Positions 47,074 to 55,824 of a DNA stretch of 64,000 bases are shown piece by piece. Made by a program: the position numbers and the translations under genes. The stretch spans positions 372,001 through 436,000 of the forward strand of contig NZ_CP041217.1 in the NCBI RefSeq assembly GCF_006542275.1, given 5' to 3'. The notes below the pieces were generated by a model. The model was not told the DNA's origin and made no database searches. It saw only the letters and a program-made list of their open reading frames with translations. The stretch's first letter is position 1. Each line of letters begins with the position of its first letter. The DNA comes from Saccharibacillus brassicae (lineage in GTDB: Bacteria > Bacillota > Bacilli > Paenibacillales > Paenibacillaceae).

Positions 47074-48243
47074 TTACGTCCACTCTTCCTGAATCAGATC
47101 CGCGATCCGCCGCACGCCGTCCAGCGAATCCGCCCGGAACTGGTAAGCCCGGTTGCCGCTCGCACGGCTGAAGATCTCGTCAATCTCGTCGTAGCGCACC
47201 AGAGCGTCGCCCAGTTCATGTTGAAGATCTTCATGGCTGCGCACGTAATGCTTGCGGTCTTTGCGGCTCGCGTAACCCGTATAATAATGCCCGGCCGGAG
47301 GCTCGCCGCTGCCGCCGTGCACGACCATATTCGCCCACTTCGTATACACGTCGACCTCGTAGGCATAATTGATCGAATCCGTCATCCAGGCACCCGGAGG
47401 ACGCATATTCACTTCGAGCGCGATCAGACGGCCGTCTTTGTGCGATTTGAACAGTTCAATATGGAAAAAGCGTTCCCGGATCCCGAAAGCGTCCAGAATG
47501 CTGCGTCCCGCCCGCTCCACTTCCGCATCGACGTCCTTGAGGCAGAAATAGCGCAGATGGTCGTCGTCGCTCACCACTTTCATGATGCTCTGCTCGAAGC
47601 GGTGGCTGGCGTGAAACCGCACGATGCCGTCATGGTCGATCAGGCCGTCATACGTGAGAATGATGCCGTCGATAAACTCTTCCATAATAAATTCGGTATC
47701 CGCCGGCGACGTATGGAAGAAATAATCCAGCTCTGCCTGATCGCTCAACTTGTACGTATGGCTGGCACCCGATCCCAGATCCGGCTTGACGACGACCGGG
47801 AAGCCGTTCTCCGCGATAAACGCCGCTGCACTGTCCCGGTTCGGATTTTTGAGAAACCGCACCGTGTCGACGCCGCTTTGGCGGAAAAAGTCTTTCATTT
47901 TCGATTTGTGCTTGAGGTTGTCGATAAAATCGGCTTTGGTGCCATCGATATTAAAGTCGGTGCGCATGCGCGCGTCGCTCTCCAACCAGTATTCGTTCAA
48001 CGATTCGAAGCGATCGATTCTGCCGTATTTATGGGTAAAATACCCCGTCGCGCGCAGCGTCTCGTCTTCGTTCTCCATCTGTTCGACGCGGTAATATTCC
48101 GTGAGCGCCGCCTGAAGCCGCGGAGACAGACTGTCGTACGGCGCGTCGCCGATGCCGAGCACCGTCGCGCCTTCCTCATGCAGCCGAATCGCGAACTCGC
48201 CGCTGCTGGCAGGGAAATGAGGAGAGAAAAACACAAAATTCAT
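47074..48243 (-). CDS. ATP-grasp carboxylate-amine ligase
   Basis: Protein of 389 residues. The N-terminus MNFVFFSPHFPASSGEFAIR is a pre-ATP-grasp Rossmann-like domain. The ATP-grasp core shows NGFPVVVKPDLGSGASHTYK (Lys and Gly-rich loop), FIMEEFIDG, and the metal-binding stretch FFHIELFKSHKDGRLIALEV followed by NMRPPGAWM. It should join a carboxylate to an amine using ATP, through an acyl-phosphate. The substrate is unknown. It is the first gene of a four-gene operon with the esterase and both DUF4261 proteins (gaps 75, 61 and 104 bases). Confidence 0.85.
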   Translation of the reverse strand: MNFVFFSPHFPASSGEFAIRLHEEGATVLGIGDAPYDSLSPRLQAALTEYYRVEQMENEDETLRATGYFTHKYGRIDRFESLNEYWLESDARMRTDFNIDGTKADFIDNLKHKSKMKDFFRQSGVDTVRFLKNPNRDSAAAFIAENGFPVVVKPDLGSGASHTYKLSDQAELDYFFHTSPADTEFIMEEFIDGIILTYDGLIDHDGIVRFHASHRFEQSIMKVVSDDDHLRYFCLKDVDAEVERAGRSILDAFGIRERFFHIELFKSHKDGRLIALEVNMRPPGAWMTDSINYAYEVDVYTKWANMVVHGGSGEPPAGHYYTGYASRKDRKHYVRSHEDLQHELGDALVRYDEIDEIFSRASGNRAYQFRADSLDGVRRIADLIQEEWT

Positions 48244-48330
48244 AGCCGGACCGCCTCCATCGCAAGATTGTACCTAATTTATCAGTCTGAGGGTGTTTCG
48301 TCAATTTACCGATCTCTGATCTGCTATGTA

Positions 48331-48358
48331 AAACGCCGCCGGCAGAAGCCCGGCGGCG
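48331..48358 (-). terminator. GC-rich hairpin after the GNAT gene
   Basis: cgccgccgg, loop, ccggcggcg. On the minus strand it is followed by only TTTTA, so it is a weak terminator candidate about 85 bases past the GNAT stop and just ahead of the ATP-grasp operon. Confidence 0.55.
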
Positions 48359-48443
48359 AATTCGTCGGCCCGAGAGCCGACCTTGCATGGGGATGCGCGA
48401 ACCCCTCGGCAGGCATTCGCCTCCGTGTCCGATCAAGCCCGCC

Positions 48444-49295
48444 CTACAACCTTTTCTCCAGCCGCACGGTCGATTTGATGCTCGACGCGTGCGGCGAGAG
48501 TTTGCGCTCGGCCAGGCGAAGCATGGCCGGATTATCGCCCGGAACGCCGAGCAGCTGGTGCGCGAAGCGTTCCGGCAGGCGATGCCGGCGGTTCACCTCC
48601 GCGAACAGCGCCATGCCGCTGGCATGCAGGCGATGTTCCGGCCGCACGTACATCGAGCGAAACAGCAGCAGGTTGGACGCGAGCTGCTGGATGCCGATCC
48701 AGCCGGCGATCCGGCCGCCGATCTTCATCAGCGTGCTGAACTCGGGATGCAGCAGCCGTTCTTCGGGCAGCGGATGCAGTTCCGGCGGAAGCTGCGCCGC
48801 AAGGTGGTCCAGTTCCGCCCGTTCTTCGGGCGAAGCGGACAGAAGCGGCGCAAGTTCGGTGCCGGGCGGCAGAACCAGCCGATCCAGGCGTCCCGCTCCA
48901 AGCAGGTCCGCCGCGCGAAGCGTATACGTGCGAATCAAGAGCTGCTCGTTGGCGTAGCCCCGGCTGCGCAGAAAATCCAGTTCCGGCGCCGGTTTGTCTT
49001 TGCGCAGCGTCAGCGTGACCCGGCAGACGCGGCAGCCGGCATCGAGCAGCTGGCGCTCGGCTTCCAGCAGCAGCCGGCTGCCGATGCCCAAATGGCGAAA
49101 CAGCTCGGGCGTATGCAGCACGCTGATACTGCCCGTGCCGGATCTTGGATGCGCGATGACGAGCGCCGTGCCTACGGACAAGCCGTCCAGTTCGGCTGTC
49201 AAAGCGATCGCTCCGGGCGGCAGTCGATCGCTGAGGCCCGGCAGATGATCCCGGAACTGCCCGGCTTCCGCCGGAAGCTTTTTGATGACGATCAT
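48444..49295 (-). CDS. GNAT-family N-acetyltransferase
   Basis: Protein of 283 residues from the ATG at 49295 (AGGAG nine bases upstream). The acetyl-CoA loop is near residue 72, TPELFRHLGIGSRLLLEAER, a variant of the R/Q-x-x-G-x-G/A motif. A second, weaker GNAT-like half follows (MKIGGRIAGWIGIQQLASNL, MYVRPEHRLHASGMALFAEV), so it may be a tandem-domain GNAT. The substrate is unknown. It is monocistronic, about 200 bases from the ATP-grasp operon. Confidence 0.82.
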   Translation of the reverse strand: MIVIKKLPAEAGQFRDHLPGLSDRLPPGAIALTAELDGLSVGTALVIAHPRSGTGSISVLHTPELFRHLGIGSRLLLEAERQLLDAGCRVCRVTLTLRKDKPAPELDFLRSRGYANEQLLIRTYTLRAADLLGAGRLDRLVLPPGTELAPLLSASPEERAELDHLAAQLPPELHPLPEERLLHPEFSTLMKIGGRIAGWIGIQQLASNLLLFRSMYVRPEHRLHASGMALFAEVNRRHRLPERFAHQLLGVPGDNPAMLRLAERKLSPHASSIKSTVRLEKRL

Positions 49296-49383
49296 GGGGT
49301 TGGGCTCCTTCCGGTTGGGCTGCGGCTGGATGATCCGTATCGTTCGCGTCAAAGCAGACGGTCAAAGAAGCCGCTTGAAGCGT

Positions 49384-51882
49384 TTATTCGGCGGACTTGG
49401 CCGATTCGAGCGTATCCGTCTCCGGATTGTACGTCAGCTGCTCCGGGTTCGCGGAAGGCAGAGCCGACTGCGTGACCGGAGGCAGGATTGTGCCCGGCAG
49501 CGGGAACGTACCCGGAATCGTTCCCGGGAACGGGAAGCCTGGGAACGGGAAGCCCGGGATATTCGGCAGCATAGGCGGCAGGATCACGGGCGGAAGCGTT
49601 GGCGGCGGGCTGCTCTTGAGATAAGTTTCGGTGAGGGTAACCAAATTCCGGCTCAATTCGTCCACTTTTTGTTGGAGAGCCGGAAGTTGGACAGCGGCAT
49701 ATTTCTTGGCTTCTTCAATCGCTACGATCAAACCGATTCCGCCGGTGCCGTCGCTATGGTCTTTCAACGCTTTTTCCGCTGCCTGAATCGCGGCGGACAG
49801 CTCTTCGAAACGCCATGCGAAGCGATTTCCTTCGAGTACCTGCTGCAGCTTGACCAAGCTTTGCGTAAGCTGCTGTTCCTTGTCCCCCTCGATCACGAAC
49901 GGATCGGGGTTTTGGTTTTCCAATCCGGACAACCCTTCGTAGAACGACTCGTATACGGCTTGGCTGACCTGACGCGGCTGCGTGCCGATCTCAAGAGTCG
50001 AAGAAGCCGCACGGGCAATCGCCAATTTTCTCGTAAGGCCGGTGTAATTTTTGGAAGCGCGCAGCGTTTTGGTCTCGTTCGCCAGCTTGTCGGCAGCCTG
50101 ATTCAGCTGCGTCTGCGTGAGCGTATCGCTCTCAAGCGCCGTTTGTGCCTGCGCCAACAAGAGCGACAGCGCATCGTGGTTCAGCTTCGGATAATCCGCG
50201 CCGACCTGTTCGCCGACGGACGCTTCCTTGAGCGCAAGCCCGGCATCCGCGGCCGCCGCTTTCAAAGAGGCTTTGGGATCGACAGGCGTCACTACAGGTG
50301 GTGTGATCACGGGCGGGGTTACCGGAGGCGTGACTACAGGCGGCGTGACCGCAGGCGTCGTCCTACCCGCGGAAGGCTGCGGGGCCGAAGGCAAGGCAGC
50401 CGGGACAAACGCCTCGAATCCGTTGATCAGCCGGAACTTGTCGGAGACCCGGCTCCAGTCTTTGACAAAATCCGAGAGCTTGGCCAGCTGCGGGATCAGG
50501 ATGTCGCGGATGCTGGCTCTCGGTCCCATCGACAGCATCGCGTTTTCGTGAACGGCGAAAATATCGACGGTCGCGTTGAGGTTAACGGCCGACGCCGTTT
50601 TTTCGATCTTGATCGAAGGAATCGTGACACTCTCATCGCCGTCGATCGAAGCGTTCTGCCGGACGTTGATCTCCGCCATTTTCGTTCCTTCAAGCGCGGC
50701 CATCCGAACGTTCGTCTTGTCCAGCACGACCTGTCCCAACCGCGCCGATTGGAAAACGACCGTATTGTCGTCGCCGCCGCGGATATTCGTGACGCCCGTG
50801 ACGATCAGTCCCGTACTGGAAAAGTCGTGCTTCACTTGGGTGCCGATCGTGAAATCGCCGCCGATCTCCAGCTTGTTCAGCGTGAAGTAGTCGCCGTTCA
50901 CCGTAACCGCGCCGTGAACTTTGACGCCGGCGCCGTCCAGCGTCAGGTTGCCGCTGAATTCCGGCTTGCCCGCGTCGGCCGCCCGGCCGGCCGCGTTCAG
51001 TTCAAGGCCGCGTACCTGCGTTACGATACCGTTCGCGATCGTGAGCTTCGCGCTTGCTCCGGCGAGAGCCGGGGCGTTGGCCGCCGAGAACAGGCCGGAC
51101 AGTTCCGGCGCGGCGGCGTAGGCTACGCCGCCGAGCTTGACGATGCCGTTCTGCACGGCTTCGATCGTCTGCGGCTGCAGGTTCGAAGCGGCGAGCACGG
51201 CCGATGCGGCTTCGCCGCGCAGCACCTGCTGGCCCGGCTTCACGCCCTGCGCGTAGACGCCGAGCAGACCGGCCGCCGCGGATTCGCGCAGCGCCGGAGC
51301 GGCCCACGAACTTGCCGCGGCCAAGTCGCTTTCGGCAAGGCCGAGTCCCGGAATGCGTACCGGCGTCGCGGACAGGTCCAGCGCTTTGGCGAGCACGACG
51401 GCCATCTGTTCCTGCGTGACCGGAGCGTCCGGCAGGAAGGCGCTGCCGCTGCCCGTCATCCAGCCTTTGGCCAGCAGCGCTTCGGCTGCCGAAGAAGCCC
51501 ACGAAGAAGTCTTGAGGTCTTTGAAGGACGAAGCGGACGGCTTGGACGTCGTGTCGAGTCCGAACGAACGCGCGACCAGCACGGCGAATTCGGCGCGGGT
51601 CAAGCCGCGGTTTACGGCCAGGCTGCCCTGCGCGTCGCCTGTAAGGATGCCTCTTGCCTGGGCACGCTGCACATCGGTGCCGGGCAGAGTCAAAGCTTCG
51701 GGAGCGGCAGCGGATTTAGTAGTAGGAACTTGAGCATTGGGAGCTTGAACGGCAGGAGCTTGAGCGGAAAAATCCGAAGGGGTGGAAGCTTGCGCGGAGA
51801 AAGGGAACGCCAGCACGGCAGCGGCCAAAGCCGTAACGGTGGCGCCTTTTGCGGAGAAAAATTTCGTGGATACGGTTGTCAT
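49384..51882 (-). CDS. Large SLH-domain surface protein with Pro-rich tail
   Basis: Protein of 832 residues. The signal peptide ends near FPFSAQAS. SLH modules lie at about 65-220: VQRAQARGILTGDAQGSLAV, SFKDLKTSSWASSAAEALLA, and AAPALRESAAAGLLGVYAQG. A beta-helix-like region follows (250-440), full of short alternating strands (LTLDGAGVKVHGAVTVNGDY). A Pro/Val/Thr linker (TPPVVTPPVTPPVITPPVVT) lies near 505-530, then a helical domain at 540-760 rich in Leu/Gln (FIVAR-like). A final PGFPFPGFPFPGTIPGTF repeat tail may span or interact with the wall. SLH anchors it to wall polymer. The ribosome site is AAGGAG, with an AT-rich promoter region upstream. Confidence 0.85.
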   Translation of the reverse strand: MTTVSTKFFSAKGATVTALAAAVLAFPFSAQASTPSDFSAQAPAVQAPNAQVPTTKSAAAPEALTLPGTDVQRAQARGILTGDAQGSLAVNRGLTRAEFAVLVARSFGLDTTSKPSASSFKDLKTSSWASSAAEALLAKGWMTGSGSAFLPDAPVTQEQMAVVLAKALDLSATPVRIPGLGLAESDLAAASSWAAPALRESAAAGLLGVYAQGVKPGQQVLRGEAASAVLAASNLQPQTIEAVQNGIVKLGGVAYAAAPELSGLFSAANAPALAGASAKLTIANGIVTQVRGLELNAAGRAADAGKPEFSGNLTLDGAGVKVHGAVTVNGDYFTLNKLEIGGDFTIGTQVKHDFSSTGLIVTGVTNIRGGDDNTVVFQSARLGQVVLDKTNVRMAALEGTKMAEINVRQNASIDGDESVTIPSIKIEKTASAVNLNATVDIFAVHENAMLSMGPRASIRDILIPQLAKLSDFVKDWSRVSDKFRLINGFEAFVPAALPSAPQPSAGRTTPAVTPPVVTPPVTPPVITPPVVTPVDPKASLKAAAADAGLALKEASVGEQVGADYPKLNHDALSLLLAQAQTALESDTLTQTQLNQAADKLANETKTLRASKNYTGLTRKLAIARAASSTLEIGTQPRQVSQAVYESFYEGLSGLENQNPDPFVIEGDKEQQLTQSLVKLQQVLEGNRFAWRFEELSAAIQAAEKALKDHSDGTGGIGLIVAIEEAKKYAAVQLPALQQKVDELSRNLVTLTETYLKSSPPPTLPPVILPPMLPNIPGFPFPGFPFPGTIPGTFPLPGTILPPVTQSALPSANPEQLTYNPETDTLESAKSAE

Positions 51883-52062
51883 GGAGGGCTCCTTAGATTG
51901 CGCCTGCGGACAGGTCGCAGCTTGTAATATGAATAACTTAATAATAGTTCAAATTTGGGCAAAAGCAATATAAATTCGACATATTCGACAATTTTCGTAA
52001 CACAAGCGCCTTTAGTATTCTCTTTGCTCTTTTTTGTTCGTTTTTTCTCCTTTTTACACAGC
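51883..52062 (-). promoter_or_regulatory. Promoter and leader of the large SLH gene
   Basis: Minus-strand reading contains TTTGAA, a 17-base AT-rich spacer and ATATTA as a candidate promoter around 51930-51960. A small hairpin CTGCG/CGCAG lies at about 51903-51920 in the 5' untranslated part, then AAGGAG. There is no gene in this stretch. Confidence 0.45.
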
Positions 52063-52105
52063 AAAAAGGCCGCATGCACTTTCCCGCAAGAAAGCGCGCG
52101 CGGCC
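52063..52105 (-). terminator. Terminator of the 54372-52184 two-component operon
   Basis: Minus-strand reading: GGCCGCGCGCGCTTTC, loop TTGCGG, GAAAGTGCATGCGGCC, then TTTTT. It lies about 80 bases past the kinase stop. Confidence 0.8.
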
Positions 52106-52183
52106 GAACATTTTTTGTCTTAACGCTGGTCGGAATACCGGTCTGAATCCTTGACGGCACGCCGATCCGGCGCCGGAAAACCT

Positions 52184-53689
52184 TCACTCAAGCGGCAGCA
52201 GCATGCAAAACGAGCTGCCCCTGCCGCCCGGCCCCCCGGCAAGCTCTATCGTTCCTCCGTGCGCCTCGGCGATCGACAGCGAGATCGCCAGGCCGAGCCC
52301 GGCTCCCCCGCTGCGGCGCGACCGCGATTCGTCTCCGCGGTAGAAGCGCTCGAACACTTTGCCCCGCAGCTCCGGCGCAATGCCCGGGCCGTTGTCGGCG
52401 ATCTCGATCCGCGCGCGATCGCCGGCAACGGACAGCGCGAGGGTGATCGCGCCCTCGCGCGGGTCGGTATGCTGGACCGCGTTGCCGAACAAATTGAGCA
52501 CGACCTGCTTCAATTTGTCCGAATCGCCCGGCACGGTCGCCGCTTCCGCGCCGTTCGTGTCCAGCGTGACGTGCCGCTCCCCGGCCAGCATCCGCAGATG
52601 ATACTCCAGCTCGCGCAGCAGCTCTGCCGGGCGCAGCGGCGCAAGCGTCAGCTCCGGCCCGCGGTCCAGCTTGACGAGCAGCAGCAGGTCTTCGACCAGC
52701 TTGTTCATGCGCGCCGATTCGCCGCTCATGCTGCGCAGCGCGGCATGCAGCTGCTCCTCGCTGATCCGGCTGCCGCGCAGCAGCACTTCCAGAAATCCGC
52801 GAATAGACGTCAGCGGCGTCCGCAGCTCGTGCGAAGCGTCCGCGATAAACCGCCGCATCCGCTCCTGCGATTCCCGCTCGGCGGCAAAAGCGTCTTCCAA
52901 CCGCTCCAGCATCCCGTTGAACGACGAGGCCAGCCGGTCGATCTCCGCCTGCCCCGGCTGCGCCGGAAAGCGCTCGTCCAGACGGCCCGCGTCGATACGC
53001 TTGACCGTCCCGACCATCCGCGACAGCGGCGCAAGCGACCGGCGCAGCACGGGCCGGTACAGAGCGAATCCGCCGGCCAGCGCCACGATCGACAAGCCGG
53101 CGAAGATCGCCAGCTGCCGCCACAAGATGGCGGTCAGCGGCCCGGTAGGCATGCCGATCTGAAGCATCGGCGTGCCGCCGGCGCCGAATCCGCCGGCCGG
53201 GCGCAGCACGAGCAGCTGCTCCGTGCCGGAAGCGTCGCCGGCCAGCACGTAGTCGACTTTGCCCGGCTTGGCCGCTTCGCGTCTGAGCGCTTCGTAGCGG
53301 CCCGGCGTCAAGATCGGCGCGGACGTGCCGTACTGCGCGTTGAGATCGGTCGCCTGCCCCCGGGCATCGATCGCGGCCAGCGACAAGCCGTTGAACAGCA
53401 GCGCACGGCGCTCCGCTTCGTTGCCTTTGGGAGCCGCAGCGCCGGGACCCGGACCGGGGCCGGCTGCCTGCCCGCCCCGCCATTCCTCGATCAGGAACGG
53501 CGGGATAGACCGAAACTGCGCTTCGAGCGTCTCCGCCTGATTTTGATACAGAAATCCCCGCATAAGGAAATACTGGAACGCTCCGATCAGCAGCAGCAGC
53601 GCCGCCAGCACGAACAGCGAACGCATAAGCAGCTCCCGGTAGAGCGTGCTGCGAAACGGCCTGCCGCCCCGGCCTCCCGCCGGCTTCAC
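52184..53689 (-). CDS. EnvZ-type sensor histidine kinase
   Basis: Protein of 501 residues from a GTG whose last two bases start the upstream TGA (GTGA overlap). An alternative ATG at 53626, with GGGAG, would shorten it by 21 residues. Membrane segment 1 is near 25-42, segment 2 near 185-205, followed by HAMP (LSRMVGTVKRIDAGRLDERF). The H-box is DASHELRTPLTSIR (His about 286). The N-box is NLFGNAVQHT and the G-boxes are IADNGPGIAP and SGGAGLGLAI. The extracellular part has a Gly/Pro-rich low-complexity loop. It phosphorylates the coupled OmpR-type regulator. The signal is unknown. Confidence 0.92.
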   Translation of the reverse strand: MKPAGGRGGRPFRSTLYRELLMRSLFVLAALLLLIGAFQYFLMRGFLYQNQAETLEAQFRSIPPFLIEEWRGGQAAGPGPGPGAAAPKGNEAERRALLFNGLSLAAIDARGQATDLNAQYGTSAPILTPGRYEALRREAAKPGKVDYVLAGDASGTEQLLVLRPAGGFGAGGTPMLQIGMPTGPLTAILWRQLAIFAGLSIVALAGGFALYRPVLRRSLAPLSRMVGTVKRIDAGRLDERFPAQPGQAEIDRLASSFNGMLERLEDAFAAERESQERMRRFIADASHELRTPLTSIRGFLEVLLRGSRISEEQLHAALRSMSGESARMNKLVEDLLLLVKLDRGPELTLAPLRPAELLRELEYHLRMLAGERHVTLDTNGAEAATVPGDSDKLKQVVLNLFGNAVQHTDPREGAITLALSVAGDRARIEIADNGPGIAPELRGKVFERFYRGDESRSRRSGGAGLGLAISLSIAEAHGGTIELAGGPGGRGSSFCMLLPLE

Positions 53690-54372
53690 GGCAGATCCAT
53701 CCGGTAACCCGCGCCGCGCAGCGTCCGGATCAGCCGGTGTTCCTTGTCCCCGAGCTTTTCGCGCAGGGAGCGGATATACACTTCGACGATATTTTCCTCG
53801 CCGCCGAACTGGTAGCCCCATACGCTGTCGAGAATTTTCGTTTTGCTGAGCACGATGCCGTGGTTGAGCACGAGAAATTTGAGCAGCCCGTATTCCGTCG
53901 GCGACAGCGACAGCGCTTCGGACCGGTACAGCATCTCTCCGCGGCGCTCGTCGATCCGGAACGGCCCGATTTCCACCCCGCCGAGCAGATTCGGAAACTG
54001 GTTGCGCAGCCTCGCCTGAATACGCGCCAGCAGTTCTTCGAAGCTGAACGGCTTGACCAGGTAATCGTCCGCGCCGAGCGTAAGCCCGGTCACCCGGTCT
54101 TCCACCGCGTCTTTGGCGCTGAGCATAATGATCGCGACGTTGCCTCCGTGCTCCTTGAGCCTGCGGCACACGTCAAACCCGTTCATCTCCGGCATCATGA
54201 TATCCAAGATGACGATATGCGGCCGGAATTGCTCCGCTTCGCGCAGCGCTTCCGTTCCGTTTGCCGCCAGACGCACTTCGTACCCTTCGCCCGTCAGCCC
54301 CAGATCGAGAAACTGCAAAATGGTCGGCTCGTCGTCCGCCAACAGGATTTTGACTTTTTTTTCGCCCGCCAA
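53686..54372 (-). CDS. OmpR-family response regulator
   Basis: Protein of 228 residues from a TTG at 54372 with GGAGGAGG immediately upstream. The receiver domain has ADDEP, phospho-acceptor Asp57 (VILDIMMPEMNG) and DDYLVKPFSFEEL. The winged-helix effector has LSPTEYGLLKFLVLNHGIVL and NIVEVYIRSLREKLGD. The stop overlaps the kinase start. The divergent glycosyltransferase gene at 54525 is a plausible target. Confidence 0.95.
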   Translation of the reverse strand: MAGEKKVKILLADDEPTILQFLDLGLTGEGYEVRLAANGTEALREAEQFRPHIVILDIMMPEMNGFDVCRRLKEHGGNVAIIMLSAKDAVEDRVTGLTLGADDYLVKPFSFEELLARIQARLRNQFPNLLGGVEIGPFRIDERRGEMLYRSEALSLSPTEYGLLKFLVLNHGIVLSKTKILDSVWGYQFGGEENIVEVYIRSLREKLGDKEHRLIRTLRGAGYRMDLP

Positions 54373-54524
54373 TAGGACCTCCTCCGTTCTTGCCGGCCTG
54401 CCGCCGGATGTTTGCTATCGCTCATTATGCCTGATCGGGCGAGCATTCAGCAAACATTCAGGGGGTCCTCAGGTGAGTTTCAGGTCGACGGCCCACAATG
54501 AGACTCAACAAGGAGGCGTGTTCC

Positions 54525-55658
54525 ATGAATCCATCCCCGCTGATTTCCGTCATTATCCCCATGTATAACGAAGAACCGGTCATCGCCGAGACGTACCGAC
54601 GCCTGACAGACGTGCTGCGCCGGACCGGGCATCGCCACGAGCTGCTGTTCGTCAACGACGGAAGCGCCGACCGTTCGCCGGACGTTGTGCGCGAACTGGC
54701 CCGGCAGGACGAATCGGTCAAACTGATCGATTTCTCCCGCAATTTCGGACATCAGGTCGCCGTGACCGCCGGTATGGATTACGCGGCCGGCGACGCGATC
54801 GTCATCATCGACGCCGATCTGCAGGACCCGCCGGAGCTCATTCCTGACATGCTGGGCAAATGGCGCGAAGGCTACGAGGTCGTCTACGCCCGGCGCGTGA
54901 AGCGCAGCGGCGAGAGCCTGTTCAAAAAAGCGTCGGCCGCTCTGTTTTACCGGATTTTGCGCGCTTCGTCCGATATTTCGATTCCGGTCGACACCGGCGA
55001 TTTTCGCCTGATCGACCGCAAAGTGTGCGACGAGATGAACCGGCTCGGCGAACGCAACCCGTTCGTACGCGGACTGGTGAGCTGGACCGGCTTCCGGCAG
55101 ACGTCGATCGAATACGAACGCGACGAACGTCTGGCCGGAGAAACGAAATACCCGCTCGGCAAAATGATCAAGCTCTGCCTCGACGGCCTCACGTCGTTCT
55201 CGCACAAGCCGCTCAAACTGGCCGGATACGCGGGTACGCTCATGTCGGCGGTCGGGTTTCTGTACATGCTGTACGTAATCGGCATGGCGCTGTTCACCGA
55301 CAGCACGATGCGCGGCTGGGCGTCGACGACCTGCCTCATGCTGATCTTCGACGGTTTCACGCTGATCATGCTCGGGGTGATCGGCGAATATATCGGCCGT
55401 ATCTACGACGAAGTCAAAGGGCGGCCGCTCTATATCGTGCGCGATACGTTCAACCTGCGGCGAACGCCGTATCCGCCCGCCGACCTGCGCGGGCGCCTGA
55501 CGGCCGACGCCGAACCGGCCGCTTTCTACGCTTCCTATGCAGCGGGTGCCGCAGGTGCCGCGAGTGCCGCGGGCGAACGGCCGGGCGGTCCCGCGCGGAA
55601 GCCGGCCGCGCGCCTGCTGCGGACCGGCGGCAGACCGCTGCGCCCGCCCGGCAAATAA
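54525..55658 (+). CDS. Polyprenyl-phosphate glycosyltransferase (GtrB/DPM1-like, GT2)
   Basis: Protein of 377 residues from the ATG at 54525 (GGAGG eight bases upstream). The GT-A domain has ISVIIPMYNEEPVIAETYRR, FVNDGSADRS, FSRNFGHQVAVTAGMDYAAG and DADLQDPPELI, with the DxD-like metal site in DADLQ. Two C-terminal membrane helices (near 235-260 and 270-290) end with VIGEYIGRIYDEVKGRPLYI, typical of GtrB-like enzymes that load sugar onto undecaprenyl phosphate. The last 60 residues are Ala/Arg/Pro-rich low complexity, unusual for the family. It may supply a lipid-linked sugar for wall polymer decoration. Confidence 0.9.
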   Translation: MNPSPLISVIIPMYNEEPVIAETYRRLTDVLRRTGHRHELLFVNDGSADRSPDVVRELARQDESVKLIDFSRNFGHQVAVTAGMDYAAGDAIVIIDADLQDPPELIPDMLGKWREGYEVVYARRVKRSGESLFKKASAALFYRILRASSDISIPVDTGDFRLIDRKVCDEMNRLGERNPFVRGLVSWTGFRQTSIEYERDERLAGETKYPLGKMIKLCLDGLTSFSHKPLKLAGYAGTLMSAVGFLYMLYVIGMALFTDSTMRGWASTTCLMLIFDGFTLIMLGVIGEYIGRIYDEVKGRPLYIVRDTFNLRRTPYPPADLRGRLTADAEPAAFYASYAAGAAGAASAAGERPGGPARKPAARLLRTGGRPLRPPGK

Positions 55659-55824
55659 CGGCTCCGGCAGCTTGCGCCGGGCAAAATCGCGGCCGTCTCT
55701 CTCCTTCCGTTGCCCGCGGCTCCGATATGGGATACGATGCAGACAGATCCCTCCGGCGCAGGATCACCGGCGGTGCGCGGACGCGCCTGCCGCCCTGCTT
55801 GCCGGACACGAAAAGGAGAACCCC

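Noticed and set aside
45949-48957. A 1002-codon plus-strand open frame across the esterase, ATP-grasp and GNAT genes
   Set aside because: Lies antisense to clearly homologous genes in GC-rich DNA; its product is Arg/His-rich without any domain, the usual antisense shadow.
49282-51927. An 881-codon plus-strand open frame opposite the SLH gene
   Set aside because: Antisense shadow; the opposite strand has a signal peptide, SLH modules and a promoter.
52184-54169. A single long frame that would fuse part of the OmpR regulator region to the kinase
   Set aside because: The upstream part is an out-of-frame reading of the regulator gene; the GTGA overlap gives a normal separate kinase start.
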